From: DASUBV01 sp035763085
GTDB lineage: Bacteria > Actinomycetota > Actinomycetes > Streptosporangiales > Streptosporangiaceae
Assembly (NCBI GenBank): GCA_035763085.1
Contig: DASUBV010000036.1
Span: 13,698 to 77,697 of the forward strand
Reading direction: 5' to 3'
DNA: 64,000 bases
Shown here piece by piece: positions 1 to 7,670 of the stretch (position 1 is the stretch's first letter; each line of letters opens with the position of its first letter). Below the pieces are notes generated by a model, which did no database searches, was not told where the DNA came from, and was given only the letters and a program-made list of their open reading frames with translations. A program made the position numbers and the translations under genes.

Positions 1-50
1 ATGCCGAGGATTACGTGGCCAGCCTCACCACGCCGGTCCCGCAGAGCTAA
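1..50 (+). CDS. 3' end of an unidentified gene (partial)
   Basis: Frame 3 reads a plausible C-terminal tail, AEDYVASLTTPVPQS, ending at the TAA at 48-50. The other two forward frames look less protein-like. The gene begins before the window, so its function cannot be judged. A strong hairpin follows about 70 bases downstream, consistent with a gene ending here. Confidence 0.5.
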   Translation, partial: AEDYVASLTTPVPQS

Positions 51-121
51 CTCCCCGGAGCTAGCCTGCCCGAAGCTAGCTCGCCAGGGAGTGAGCTCGC
101 GGTGGAGTGAGCTCGCCCGGA

Positions 122-147
122 AGCCCGGCTGCCGGCGCAGCCGGGCT
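122..147 (+). terminator. Hairpin terminator after the partial gene
   Basis: Perfect 11-bp inverted repeat: AGCCCGGCTGC at 122-132 and GCAGCCGGGCT at 137-147, with a CGGC loop. A short GTTT follows at 153-156 but there is no long T-run, as is usual for high-GC actinomycete terminators. It lies between the gene ending at 50 and the downstream kinase. A smaller 8-bp inverted repeat (58-65 and 75-82) sits just upstream. Confidence 0.55.
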
Positions 148-522
148 CCGGGCGTTTCAGCCAGCTGGCCTGCCCGGCCCGCGGCTCGGGCCAGGTCACC
201 GTCCGCCGGCACCGGCGTGGCTGGCCCCGCCGTCACCACCCGGCGTGCACAGCGGCTGCTGACAGTGGCCGCATGGCCGGTGCTCCGGCCGGCGGTCACG
301 GTCTGACTCGGTGCAGCCGGGCTTCGTGCTGCCTGCCCGCAGGAGCCGCAGGGTGCCGCGGCCAGCCCGGTCCGGGCCTGAGAGAGCCGTCCGGCCGGGC
401 TGCCGCCGTACTTGGCCCTGCCGCCGGCGTTGCCGGTGGTAGGTTGCGTCCCGTTATGCGGCCCGGTCCGGCGCCAGAGCGAGCCGCTGGCGAGCGGGAA
501 ACAGGTCGGGAAGGTGAGCAGG
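148..522. other. Intergenic stretch before the kinase gene
   Basis: No convincing gene is visible on either strand. Open frames here have no recognisable domain and run through proline/arginine-rich translations typical of random high-GC sequence. The 3' part must hold the kinase promoter and ribosome binding site (purine-rich AAGGTGAG at 511-518). Confidence 0.4.
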
Positions 523-2163
523 GTGCGTCCCCTGGAACCCGGTGATCCCCCGGCGATCGGCCCCTTCGGCGTGCTCGCCCGGCTCGGTGCCGGAGCGATG
601 GGCATCGTGTTCCTGGCCCGCTCGGCCGGCGGGCGGCCGGTGGCGGTGAAGCTCGTGCATCCGGGCCTGGCCGCCGATCAGGACTTCCGGGCACGGTTCC
701 GCCGGGAGGTGGCCGCGGCCCGGCGCGTCGGCGGCTTCTGGACCGCGGCGGTCGTCGATGCCGATGTCAGCGCCCCGGTGCCCTGGCTGGCGACGGAGTA
801 CGTGCCGGGACCGACACTGCAGGAGGCGATCTCGGCGACGGGCCCGCTGCCCGAGCCGGCGCTGCGCGTGCTGGCCGCGGGCCTGGCCGAGGCGCTGGCC
901 GCCATCCACGAGCTGGGCCTGGTGCACCGGGATGTGAAGCCGTCCAACGTGCTGCTCGCTGCTGGCGGGCCGCGGCTGATCGACTTCGGGATCGTGCGGG
1001 CCCTGGAGCACACGGCGATCACCGCGGCGGGCACCGTCTTCGGCACGCCCGGCTACATGGCGCCTGAGCAGGCCGCCGGGTCCGAGCCCGGGCCGTCCTC
1101 CGATGTGTACTCGCTGGGCGCGGTCCTGGTCTTCGCGGCCACCGGCGCCGGCCCGCTCGGGTCGGGGACGCCCGTGGAGCTGATGAGCCGGGCTGCCGCG
1201 GGCCGGGCTGCTGCGGGCGCCACGCCGGCCTCGCTGCATGGCCTGGCCACGGCTTGCCTGGCTACGGACCCGCGGGCCCGCCCGCGGCCGCGGGACATCA
1301 TCGCCGCGGTGGCGGCCGGCGGGCTCCCGGACACCAGCGGCTGGCTGCCGGTCCCGGTGCAGACCATGGCGGAGACGCTGGCCGCCGCGCCGTCGGCCAC
1401 ATCAGTCCTGACGGCGGCCAGCCCGGCCGGTCCCGCGCCGGGGCGAGCGATGTCCCGCGGGCCGGACCTGGCCGCCGGGCCCGTCCGTCCGGCGGCACCG
1501 GGCCCGGCGTCGCCGCTGCCGTACTCGCCGCTGCCGTACTCGCCAGGCCCCTGCGCACCAGCCCCGTACCCGCGGTCCCCGGCGACGGCTCCCGGCCCGC
1601 CCGGTGCGGTCGGCAGCCAGCCGGGGATGGTCCCGGGCCCGGCCGGTGCGGCGGCGGGCGATCCGGGCAGCGCGGTGTTCGCGGCCTCGCGCGGCTGGGC
1701 TGCGCTGCGCGGCGGCCTGTGCGCGGCCGTCGTGGTCGTCGCCGAGGGCCTGTCGCAGGGCGGGCCGGCCGCGCGACTGCTCGGCCTGGTCCTGCTGGTG
1801 TGGGCGCTCGCGGTGGCCGCTGCCGTCCTGGCGGGCGCGGTAAGCCTGCCGCGGCGGGTCGAGGTCGGCCGCGCCGGGGTGATCATCGTCCGCAGCCGCA
1901 GCCAGGTGCGGCTGCCGTGGTCCGACGTCGCCCGGATCGGCGTCACCGGCCGGCGGCGCCCCTGGCTCGTGGCCTGGCCGCAGTCACCGGCCGGCGACCG
2001 GCTGCTGAGCGAGTCGTTCCGCGCCTACCACGGCGGCTACCGGCTGCAGCGGGTCGCGCCCTGGCGCTGGCGCCGCGCTCGCGTCGCTGAGGCCAGCGCG
2101 CTGTGCGCCGCGCTCGCCTGGCATGGGGGGCCGCGATTCGACCCGCGTCTGCCGAGGGCCTAG
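523..2163 (+). CDS. Membrane-anchored serine/threonine protein kinase (PknB-type)
   Basis: A Hanks-type kinase domain fills about the first 270 residues: glycine-rich loop LGAGAMG, ATP-binding lysine in VAVKLV, catalytic loop HRDVKPSN, DFG, and APEQ. A proline-rich linker follows, including a PLPYS repeat, then two hydrophobic helices (about 1705-1845). The C-terminal part resembles a small bacterial PH-like domain. GTG 523 is chosen because family members commonly begin M-x-PLxPGDP and AAGGTGAG lies 4 bases upstream; GTG 514 is in frame and also possible. The kinase should face the cytoplasm and phosphorylate Ser/Thr. Its substrates are unknown. The open frame continues back to 412, but that extension lacks family similarity. 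Confidence 0.88.
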   Translation: MRPLEPGDPPAIGPFGVLARLGAGAMGIVFLARSAGGRPVAVKLVHPGLAADQDFRARFRREVAAARRVGGFWTAAVVDADVSAPVPWLATEYVPGPTLQEAISATGPLPEPALRVLAAGLAEALAAIHELGLVHRDVKPSNVLLAAGGPRLIDFGIVRALEHTAITAAGTVFGTPGYMAPEQAAGSEPGPSSDVYSLGAVLVFAATGAGPLGSGTPVELMSRAAAGRAAAGATPASLHGLATACLATDPRARPRPRDIIAAVAAGGLPDTSGWLPVPVQTMAETLAAAPSATSVLTAASPAGPAPGRAMSRGPDLAAGPVRPAAPGPASPLPYSPLPYSPGPCAPAPYPRSPATAPGPPGAVGSQPGMVPGPAGAAAGDPGSAVFAASRGWAALRGGLCAAVVVVAEGLSQGGPAARLLGLVLLVWALAVAAAVLAGAVSLPRRVEVGRAGVIIVRSRSQVRLPWSDVARIGVTGRRRPWLVAWPQSPAGDRLLSESFRAYHGGYRLQRVAPWRWRRARVAEASALCAALAWHGGPRFDPRLPRA

Positions 2164-2339
2164 CTGCGCCTCGCGGTGACCAGCCAGGCAGCCGAGCCGG
2201 ACAGGACGCCGCCGGGTGTCTCGTGCTGGCCGGGGACGGTCCGCAGGCCGCCGGCGCACCGCGCCCTGGCCTCGTCATCCAGGACCTGCAGCATCCAGGC
2301 GGTGAGCCGGGTGATGGACTGACAGACGTCCTCGGCCAT
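2160..2339 (-). CDS. Small hypothetical protein, 59 aa
   Basis: An ATG at 2339 opens a 59-codon frame ending at a TAG at 2160-2162. Nearly all third positions are G or C (about 4 exceptions), and the product (MAEDVCQSITRLTAWMLQVL then DDEARARC) has a balanced, helical composition unlike the Arg/Pro-rich shadow frames around it. The frame is open further upstream into the exporter gene, so a longer product from a rare start is possible. There is no clear ribosome binding site. It would be transcribed downstream of the exporter. I do not recognise it. Confidence 0.35.
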   Translation of the reverse strand: MAEDVCQSITRLTAWMLQVLDDEARARCAGGLRTVPGQHETPGGVLSGSAAWLVTARRS

Positions 2340-2419
2340 GGGACCGAAGCTTATCGGCTGGGCCAGGCTCGCAAGGTGCGGAGACGGCTCGCCGTGCCGG
2401 CCGGCCCTGAGCCGCCAGG

Positions 2420-3703
2420 CTAGCCGCGCGGCTGCGCTGCGTCGGCGGCCCGGCCGCGCTTACCGTGGCTGAGCCCCAGCCAGGCGACGATGGCGGCGGC
2501 GGGCAGCGCGATCAGCAGCACCGCCATCGGCAGCGGATCGTGCGCCCCGCGCAGGCCCGGCAGCGGTGCGACGACGGCGGCCATGACGAACTGCAGGCAG
2601 CCCAGGACCGCTGAGGTGACGCCGGCCGACCGGGGGCGCAGGTGCATCGCCAGGGCCAGGGCGTTGGGGCCCACCAGGCCCCATCCGGCCATCATGATGA
2701 TCAGCGCCGGGATGACCCCGGCCAGGCCGGCGGAGCGGGCGAGGGCCGCGATGAGGAACAGCACGCCGCCGGCCGTCATGGTGATCAGCCCGGCGGCCAG
2801 CAGGGCGGCCGGGCCGAGCCGGCCGGCGAGCCTGCCGCTCACCTGGGCCCCGGCCACCATCGCGCCGCCGTTCAGGGCGAAGACCAGGCCGTAGGCCTGC
2901 GGCGAGAGACCGTAGACGTCCTGCAGGACAAACGACGATCCGGCGACGTAGGCGAACGTCGCCCCCATGGCCAGGGCGCAGCTGAGGGCATACCCGAGGA
3001 AGATGCGATCACGGCTGACCGAGATCATCTCGCCCAGCGCGGACAGCAGGCCGCCCGATGAGCGGCTGCCCGGCGGCAGGGTCTCCGGCACCCGCCACCA
3101 CGCCGACAGCAGCAGGATCGAGCCGACGACGGCGAGCAGGACGAACACGCCCCGCCAGGTGGTGACAGTCAGGATCCAGCTGCCGAACTGCGGCGCGAGC
3201 ATCGGCCCCAGCCCGGTAGCCAGCATCAGCGTGGCGAAGAACCTGGCCAGGGCCACGCCGGAGTGCAGGTCCCGGACGATGGACCGGGCGATGACGATGC
3301 CCGCGGCGCCGCCAGCTCCCTGGATCAGCCGGAAGCCAGTCAGCAGGTAGATGTTCGGCGCCACCGCGCAGGCCAGTGACGAGACGATGAAAGCGGCCAG
3401 CCCGGTCAGCAGCGGCAGCCGGCGGCCGAGGTGGTCGCTGACCGGCCCCAGCAGCAACTGGCCGGCGGAGATGCCGATCACGCAGGCAGTCAGCGTGAGC
3501 TGGACCGCCGAGGCCGAGGCATGCAGCTGCTGTCCGATGTCGGGCAGCGCCGGCAAGTACATGTCGATGCAGAGCGGCCCGAAGATCGACATCGTGCCGA
3601 TCAGGGCGACCAGGCGCCACCCGCTGGGTACTGGCCTGCTGCGGGCCGGAATCCGGCGACGCTGCGGGGACTCTGCTGCTGGCTGAAGGGCATTGCTGCT
3701 CAC
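2420..3703 (-). CDS. Bcr/CflA-family multidrug efflux MFS transporter
   Basis: The 427-residue protein has about 12 hydrophobic segments and the Bcr/CflA (DHA1) N-terminal signature: GPLCIDMYLPALPDI in the first helix, QLTLTACVIGISAGQLLLG in the second, then the MFS motif A-like loop GPVSDHLGRR. Such transporters export small drugs using the proton gradient. A charged cytoplasmic N-terminus of about 27 residues precedes helix 1. It is divergent from the methyltransferase at 3861, with 157 bases between them. The substrate cannot be predicted from sequence. Confidence 0.88.
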   Translation of the reverse strand: MSSNALQPAAESPQRRRIPARSRPVPSGWRLVALIGTMSIFGPLCIDMYLPALPDIGQQLHASASAVQLTLTACVIGISAGQLLLGPVSDHLGRRLPLLTGLAAFIVSSLACAVAPNIYLLTGFRLIQGAGGAAGIVIARSIVRDLHSGVALARFFATLMLATGLGPMLAPQFGSWILTVTTWRGVFVLLAVVGSILLLSAWWRVPETLPPGSRSSGGLLSALGEMISVSRDRIFLGYALSCALAMGATFAYVAGSSFVLQDVYGLSPQAYGLVFALNGGAMVAGAQVSGRLAGRLGPAALLAAGLITMTAGGVLFLIAALARSAGLAGVIPALIIMMAGWGLVGPNALALAMHLRPRSAGVTSAVLGCLQFVMAAVVAPLPGLRGAHDPLPMAVLLIALPAAAIVAWLGLSHGKRGRAADAAQPRG

Positions 3704-3848
3704 ACGGAACCGTCACGACGCACCCGAGCGACAACGCCGTGCGCATCAGGGCATTCCTCGGATTATCCATATACGGGGCATAAGCGAACTTAGTTTTCCC
3801 GAATGTAACGATCGAGATAGCGTCCATACGGCTGCCATCTCCCCGGCT

Positions 3849-3860
3849 TAGGCTCATGGC
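3849..3860 (+). promoter_or_regulatory. Probable leaderless -10 box for the methyltransferase
   Basis: TAGGCT at 3849-3854 ends six bases before the GTG at 3861. That places the expected transcription start at the start codon. No Shine-Dalgarno sequence precedes the GTG. Confidence 0.4.
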
Positions 3861-4667
3861 GTGCCGGGGGAGAGCGACCGCGTGTGGGCCGGGCCGATGC
3901 CGCAGGCCTACGATCAGTGGCTCGCCGCTGCCGTCTTCCGGCCGTTCGCCGCTGACCTGGCCCGCCGGGTGGCGCGGCTCGGTCCCCGGCACGTGCTGGA
4001 GATCGCCGCCGGGACCGGGGTGCTGACCAGGGAGCTGATCGCCGCCTGCCCGGCCGCGCAGGTGACGGCGACGGACCTGAACGGGGCGATGGTCGAGTAT
4101 GCGGCGAGCCGGGTGCCAGGTGCGGCCTGGCAGCAGGCCGACGCCCTGGATCTGCCGTTCGGAGACGGGCAGTTCGATGTCGTCGCCTGTCAGTTCGGCG
4201 TCATGTTCTTCCCGGACAAGCCCGCCGCCTTCCGCGAGATGCGGCGGGTCCTGACGCCCGGGGGCCGGCTGCTGTTCAGCGCCTGGGCCGGCGTCGCTGC
4301 GCACGGATTCGCCGCGCCGCTGATGGCCGGCGTCGAGCGCGCGTTTCCCGACGACCCGCCGGCGTTCGTGGCCGCCGTGCCGCACGGCTACAGCGACCCC
4401 GATCAGGCGGTCGCTGACCTGGCCGCGGGCGGCCTGGAGTGCGTATCAGCCGAGTGGGTCACGCTCGACGGGCACGCGGATTCCGCGGCCGGCGTGGCGA
4501 CCGGGTTCTGCACCGGGACGCCGCTGCGCATGGCGATCGAGAGCCGTGGCGACCTCGCGGCGGCCACCGCCATGGTGAGCCAGGAGATGACCGCGCGCCT
4601 GGGCGACGGGCCGGTCACCGCTGCGATGACCGCCTATGCCGTCGAGGCCCGGCCGGCGCCTGGCTAG
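3861..4667 (+). CDS. Class I SAM-dependent methyltransferase (UbiE/COQ5-like)
   Basis: 268 residues with Rossmann methyltransferase motifs: motif I EIAAGTGVLTREL (about residues 48-60), the acidic strand ATDLNGAMVEYA, a QADALDLPF segment and the post-motif region RRVLTPGGRLLFSAWAG. It transfers a methyl group from S-adenosylmethionine to an unknown small molecule in the cytoplasm. The GTG start has no ribosome binding site but has a -10 hexamer six bases upstream. The overlapping ATG at 3856 is out of frame. It lies divergent from an exporter, but no substrate can be inferred from this. Confidence 0.85.
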   Translation: MPGESDRVWAGPMPQAYDQWLAAAVFRPFAADLARRVARLGPRHVLEIAAGTGVLTRELIAACPAAQVTATDLNGAMVEYAASRVPGAAWQQADALDLPFGDGQFDVVACQFGVMFFPDKPAAFREMRRVLTPGGRLLFSAWAGVAAHGFAAPLMAGVERAFPDDPPAFVAAVPHGYSDPDQAVADLAAGGLECVSAEWVTLDGHADSAAGVATGFCTGTPLRMAIESRGDLAAATAMVSQEMTARLGDGPVTAAMTAYAVEARPAPG

Positions 4668-4759
4668 CGCGACCGGGCAGCGGCAGCGCCTGATGCCGTC
4701 CCGGGCGCAGTCCGCCGGGCGCAGTACGCAGGGCCGTGCTGACGGTCCGGCCGCCGGGG

Positions 4760-5836
4760 TCAGTCCCGCCGGGCGGCCAGCCGCAGGCCGCCTTCCTCCC
4801 GGCCTGGCGCGGTGGCCCGCATGGCCGGCACGGTCTCGGCGGTGACCAGGCCGCCGCCGGCCGTGAGCTCGTCGATGACGGTGAACGCGGTGGCCGCCCG
4901 CTGCGGGCTGTCGATCACGATGGTGACGGCCGGGACCCGGCGGGCGGCGCTGAGCAGCCGGTCGCCGTGCGGCCGGTGATCGCCGTGGAATCCCCAGACG
5001 CCGCGCAGCGTGGTCACGCCGCTGATCCCGGCCGCGCGCAGCCGCCGGGTGATCGCCCGGTGCACGGTCTGGCCCTGGTAGCTGGCCGCCTCGGAGGTGA
5101 AGATAGTCAGCTTCTGCCACAGCGCCATGCCGCGTGCATCGGTGCCGGGCAGGGCATCGGGCCGGGCGAGCAGCTGCCCGTCGCGCTTGCAGACCGTCAC
5201 CCGCTCCAGGGTCATCACCGGGCGGTCCAGCACCCCGCCCAGTTCCGGGATGACCTGCGCGATCCGCTCCCCGGAGCCGACAGCGATCACCATCATCGGG
5301 ACGGCGGCGTTGCTGCCGAAGAACCGGGCCCGCTCGCGCTGGCCGCGGATGGTGCCATCCACGCCCAGCAGCGCGGTGGCCCCGGCGATCCCGCGGCGGT
5401 AGAGCAGGTCGCAGACGGCAACGAACGCGGGCACCCGCCAGGCCCGCTCGTAGCGGCCGAGGTACACCGTCAGCTTGGCTGTGTCCCGCAGGTCACCGGG
5501 CAGCTGGCCGCCTGGCGCGGTGCCGTCCATCAGCATCGCGCGCTCCAGGGTGACCAGGCCGGGCTTGTTCAGCTGCGCCGTCTGGTCCAGGACGGCCTCG
5601 ATCCGGGGCCGGGTGTCGACGGCGACGGCGACCAGCGGCAGGTCCTCGGACAGGGTCAGCGACCTGTCGGTGCGCAGGTGCTGGCGCAGGCCGAAACCCT
5701 CGGCGCCGCGCAGCAGGATGCTGGCTGCCAGCTCGCTGCGGCCATACAGATCCAGCAGGGCGTCGGCGGTGTAGCGGCCGCCGACCCGGTGCCGCTCCCC
5801 GAAGTAGCTGGTCAGCTTCAGGCAGTCGGTGGTCAT
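4760..5836 (-). CDS. Triple-repeat DUF190 (PII-like) protein of the fluoride operon
   Basis: Three consecutive DUF190 units are visible in 358 residues: LKLTSYFGERHR (from residue 6), AKLTVYLGRYER (from 120) and QKLTIFTSEAAS (from 241). Each is followed by a helix and an LLRGAEGFG, LLGVDGTIRG or LRGVWGFHG segment. DUF190 proteins have a PII/ferredoxin-like fold and are often encoded beside CrcB/FluC fluoride channels; their role is unproven. The start overlaps the crcB stop by an ATGA junction (5833-5836), implying translational coupling. The usual family member has one unit, so three fused units suggest an intramolecular trimer like PII. Confidence 0.85.
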   Translation of the reverse strand: MTTDCLKLTSYFGERHRVGGRYTADALLDLYGRSELAASILLRGAEGFGLRQHLRTDRSLTLSEDLPLVAVAVDTRPRIEAVLDQTAQLNKPGLVTLERAMLMDGTAPGGQLPGDLRDTAKLTVYLGRYERAWRVPAFVAVCDLLYRRGIAGATALLGVDGTIRGQRERARFFGSNAAVPMMVIAVGSGERIAQVIPELGGVLDRPVMTLERVTVCKRDGQLLARPDALPGTDARGMALWQKLTIFTSEAASYQGQTVHRAITRRLRAAGISGVTTLRGVWGFHGDHRPHGDRLLSAARRVPAVTIVIDSPQRAATAFTVIDELTAGGGLVTAETVPAMRATAPGREEGGLRLAARRD

Positions 5837-6198
5837 AGCGCAGCTCCGATCGCCTTGCCCAGCGCTGCCGCAGCCACCCCCAGCACGAGGCTGACGACGA
5901 TGTTGGCGACTGCCCGGCGGCGCTCACGCTCCTCGGCGAGCCGCTCGGTCTCGAACATCCAGGTGGAGAACGTCGTGTAGGACCCCACCGCCGCGGTCCC
6001 GCCCAGCAGCGCGGTGCCCGGGCTGAGCGCCAGCCCCGACAGGAAGCCCAGGATGACAGCGCCGGACAGGTTGATGACCAGCGTACCCAGCGGGAACCGG
6101 ACGGCCGACCGGGCCGACACCGCGCCGTCGACCAGGAACCTCAGCACCGACCCGGCTCCGCCGATCAGCACCACGCACGGCCAGATCAGCAGGTCCAT
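5833..6198 (-). CDS. crcB: Fluoride channel CrcB/FluC, second copy
   Basis: A 121-residue, four-helix protein with Fluc signatures: GGAGSVLRF near the N-terminus, GTLVINLSG in helix 2 and the pore motif TTFSTW in helix 3. Fluc channels export fluoride passively as dual-topology dimers. This copy pairs with the preceding one, 34 bases upstream, so a heterodimer is likely, as known for paired Fluc genes. Its 3' end overlaps the DUF190 gene by four bases. Confidence 0.92.
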   Translation of the reverse strand: MDLLIWPCVVLIGGAGSVLRFLVDGAVSARSAVRFPLGTLVINLSGAVILGFLSGLALSPGTALLGGTAAVGSYTTFSTWMFETERLAEERERRRAVANIVVSLVLGVAAAALGKAIGAAL

Positions 6199-6232
6199 GG
6201 CCGCCTCGCCGGCGACCGCCGGCCCGCCGGGG

Positions 6233-6730
6233 TCATGCCCGCATCCGCACGCGCCGGGCCATCGCGGTGGCCAGCCGCACCGCCGCGTAGCCCGCGGCCA
6301 GGCTGGCGGCCGCGTACCCGGCGGCCAGCGCCCACGCGTGGGCGTCGATCATGTTCACGATCTCCACTTGCATGGTCGAGAACGTGGACAGGCCCCCGCA
6401 CAGCCCGGTGCCCAGCAGCGGGCGCCGCCAGCCGGACAAGGGCAGCCGTTCCTGCAGGCGGGTGACGAAGTAGCCCAGCAGGAATGCCGCCACGATGTTG
6501 ACCGAGAAGGTCGGCCACGGCCAGGCGGTGGCGGCGTGCGGGAAGCCCTCGGCGAGCGCGGCGCGGGCCAGGGTCCCGAGCGCGCCGCCGGCGAAGATCG
6601 CGGCGATCTCGCGCCGGTCTGCGCGCAGCAGCAGGAGGCGGCGACGGCGCGGTGGACCACCGGGCCCGGCCGCGTAGGTGCCGGCCGTCCGGCCGACCGC
6701 CGGCGCGGCGGGCGGAAAGTGATCGCGCAA
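6233..6730 (-). CDS. crcB: Fluoride channel CrcB/FluC, first copy
   Basis: A Fluc channel with an N-terminal arginine-rich extension, then GGALGTLARA, WPTFSVNIVAAFLLGYF and GGLSTFSTMQVE, matching the conserved helices. The start is taken as TTG at 6730 (165 residues), because a strong GAAGGGAG site (6741-6748 on this strand) lies 10 bases upstream. The open frame extends to 6898, but that part would read through the fluoride riboswitch and is not credible protein. It is first in the crcB-crcB-DUF190 operon and is presumably switched on by fluoride through that riboswitch. Confidence 0.88.
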   Translation of the reverse strand: MRDHFPPAAPAVGRTAGTYAAGPGGPPRRRRLLLLRADRREIAAIFAGGALGTLARAALAEGFPHAATAWPWPTFSVNIVAAFLLGYFVTRLQERLPLSGWRRPLLGTGLCGGLSTFSTMQVEIVNMIDAHAWALAAGYAAASLAAGYAAVRLATAMARRVRMRA

Positions 6731-6759
6731 CGCCAGATAACTCCCTTCCGTCGCAGGAT

Positions 6760-6835
6760 CTGCGGAGAGGCCATCATCCGCGGGCTGCGGCGGTTCGGGA
6801 GGCTGCGGCCTCCGCGCCAGGGCATCATCTGGCCA
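6760..6835 (-). promoter_or_regulatory. Fluoride riboswitch (crcB motif)
   Basis: Read on the minus strand: GCCAG-ATGATGCC-CTGGC forms the first stem-loop, matching the known GGGCG-AUGAGGCC-CGCCC element. Next comes an optional hairpin GGAGGC-CGCA-GCCTCC, then AACCGC-CGCAGCCC-GCGG and ATGATGGCCTCT, matching the conserved GGGC-UGAUGGCCUCU 3' part. The element ends about 30 bases before the TTG of the first crcB gene, where it could control access to GAAGGGAG or transcription. A -10-like TATTCT lies at 6840-6845 on this strand. Identification is by direct comparison with the known consensus as recalled. Confidence 0.85.
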
Positions 6836-6922
6836 GGTCAGAATACCGGCCCGGCCAGGATGATGATCACGCAGGCGGGCGGCTGCCCGGCCAGGCACGC
6901 ACGGCGCCCGGCGGTCAGCAGG

Positions 6923-7369
6923 TCAGGCGGCGTGCTTGAGCACCAGGTCGCCAACGCGCGGCAGCGCGGCCTCGACGTGCTTGGCGGCATGACTGCGGAC
7001 GGTGCCGTAGGCCTTCACGACCACGGCCCGGCCGGAGGTGGCCGCCTTCGCGTCGGTGATGGCCAGCAGCGCCTGCGCGACCTCCTCGCCGCGCTTGGCC
7101 AGGTAGTCGCCGAACTGCGAGCCACCGGAGGTGGTGAACTCCGCCCAGTAGGGCTGGAGCGCTTCAGCAAGGTCGGGCAGCAGCAGGCCCACGACGTGCC
7201 GGACGTGCCCGGGCAGGAAGGTGATCACGGTCTTGTGAGCGACCTTGATGGCGGTCCCGGAGATCCCGGACATGTCACTGATCTCCTGCTCGATCAGCTC
7301 GCAGCAGTCGGTGATCACCTGTGGCCGGGTCTCGGGCCCGAGCAGCATGTCCTGAAGCGTCGCTGCCAT
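6923..7369 (-). CDS. Uncharacterised actinobacterial protein (DUF6918-like)
   Basis: 148 residues, mostly helical, with conserved-looking segments LIEQEISDMSGISGTAIKVAHK, ALQPYWAEF, FGDYLAKRGEEVAQALLAITDAKA and the tail ALPRVGDLVLKHAA. It matches a widespread actinobacterial family that I recall as DUF6918; its function is unknown. No signal peptide or membrane segment is seen. ATG 7369 is chosen because AAGGAG lies about 12 bases upstream and the longer frame to 7804 has no family-like sequence. Confidence 0.75.
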   Translation of the reverse strand: MAATLQDMLLGPETRPQVITDCCELIEQEISDMSGISGTAIKVAHKTVITFLPGHVRHVVGLLLPDLAEALQPYWAEFTTSGGSQFGDYLAKRGEEVAQALLAITDAKAATSGRAVVVKAYGTVRSHAAKHVEAALPRVGDLVLKHAA

Positions 7370-7670
7370 AGCTATGTTCGTCTCCTTGCCGCCTGGGGCG
7401 CTGATCGTCGGGATCCGGCGCGGGGATGCACGTGCGTGAGCCTGGCGCAGGGCAGGGCCGCGTGGCCGGCTCTGCTCACGGCAGGGCCCGGATAGGTTAC
7501 CGGTCCTGGTCCGCTTTCTACGGGTTATAGGAGATTCGATCGGTAACAGTCCGGCCCGCAGCCGGCCAGCCGTCACCAGCAGCCAGGCCGGTGCCGGGCG
7601 CCGGATCAGCCGCGCCCGGCCCCGGCCCGGCCGCGCCCGGCCCCGGCCCGAACTCCATCGGCGAAGCAAC
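7370..7670. other. Intergenic stretch with a 20-bp GC-rich direct repeat
   Basis: No gene is seen. The segment lies upstream of the leftward gene starting at 7369 and holds its promoter region. A 20-bp unit beginning CCGCGCCCGGCC is repeated head to tail at 7610-7630 and 7631-7650, just downstream of the ferritin-like gene. It may form part of that gene's 3' untranslated region or terminator. Confidence 0.35.

Noticed and set aside
6733..6898. N-terminal extension of the first CrcB protein to 6898
   Set aside because: The DNA forms the fluoride riboswitch, and the TTG at 6730 has a strong ribosome binding site.
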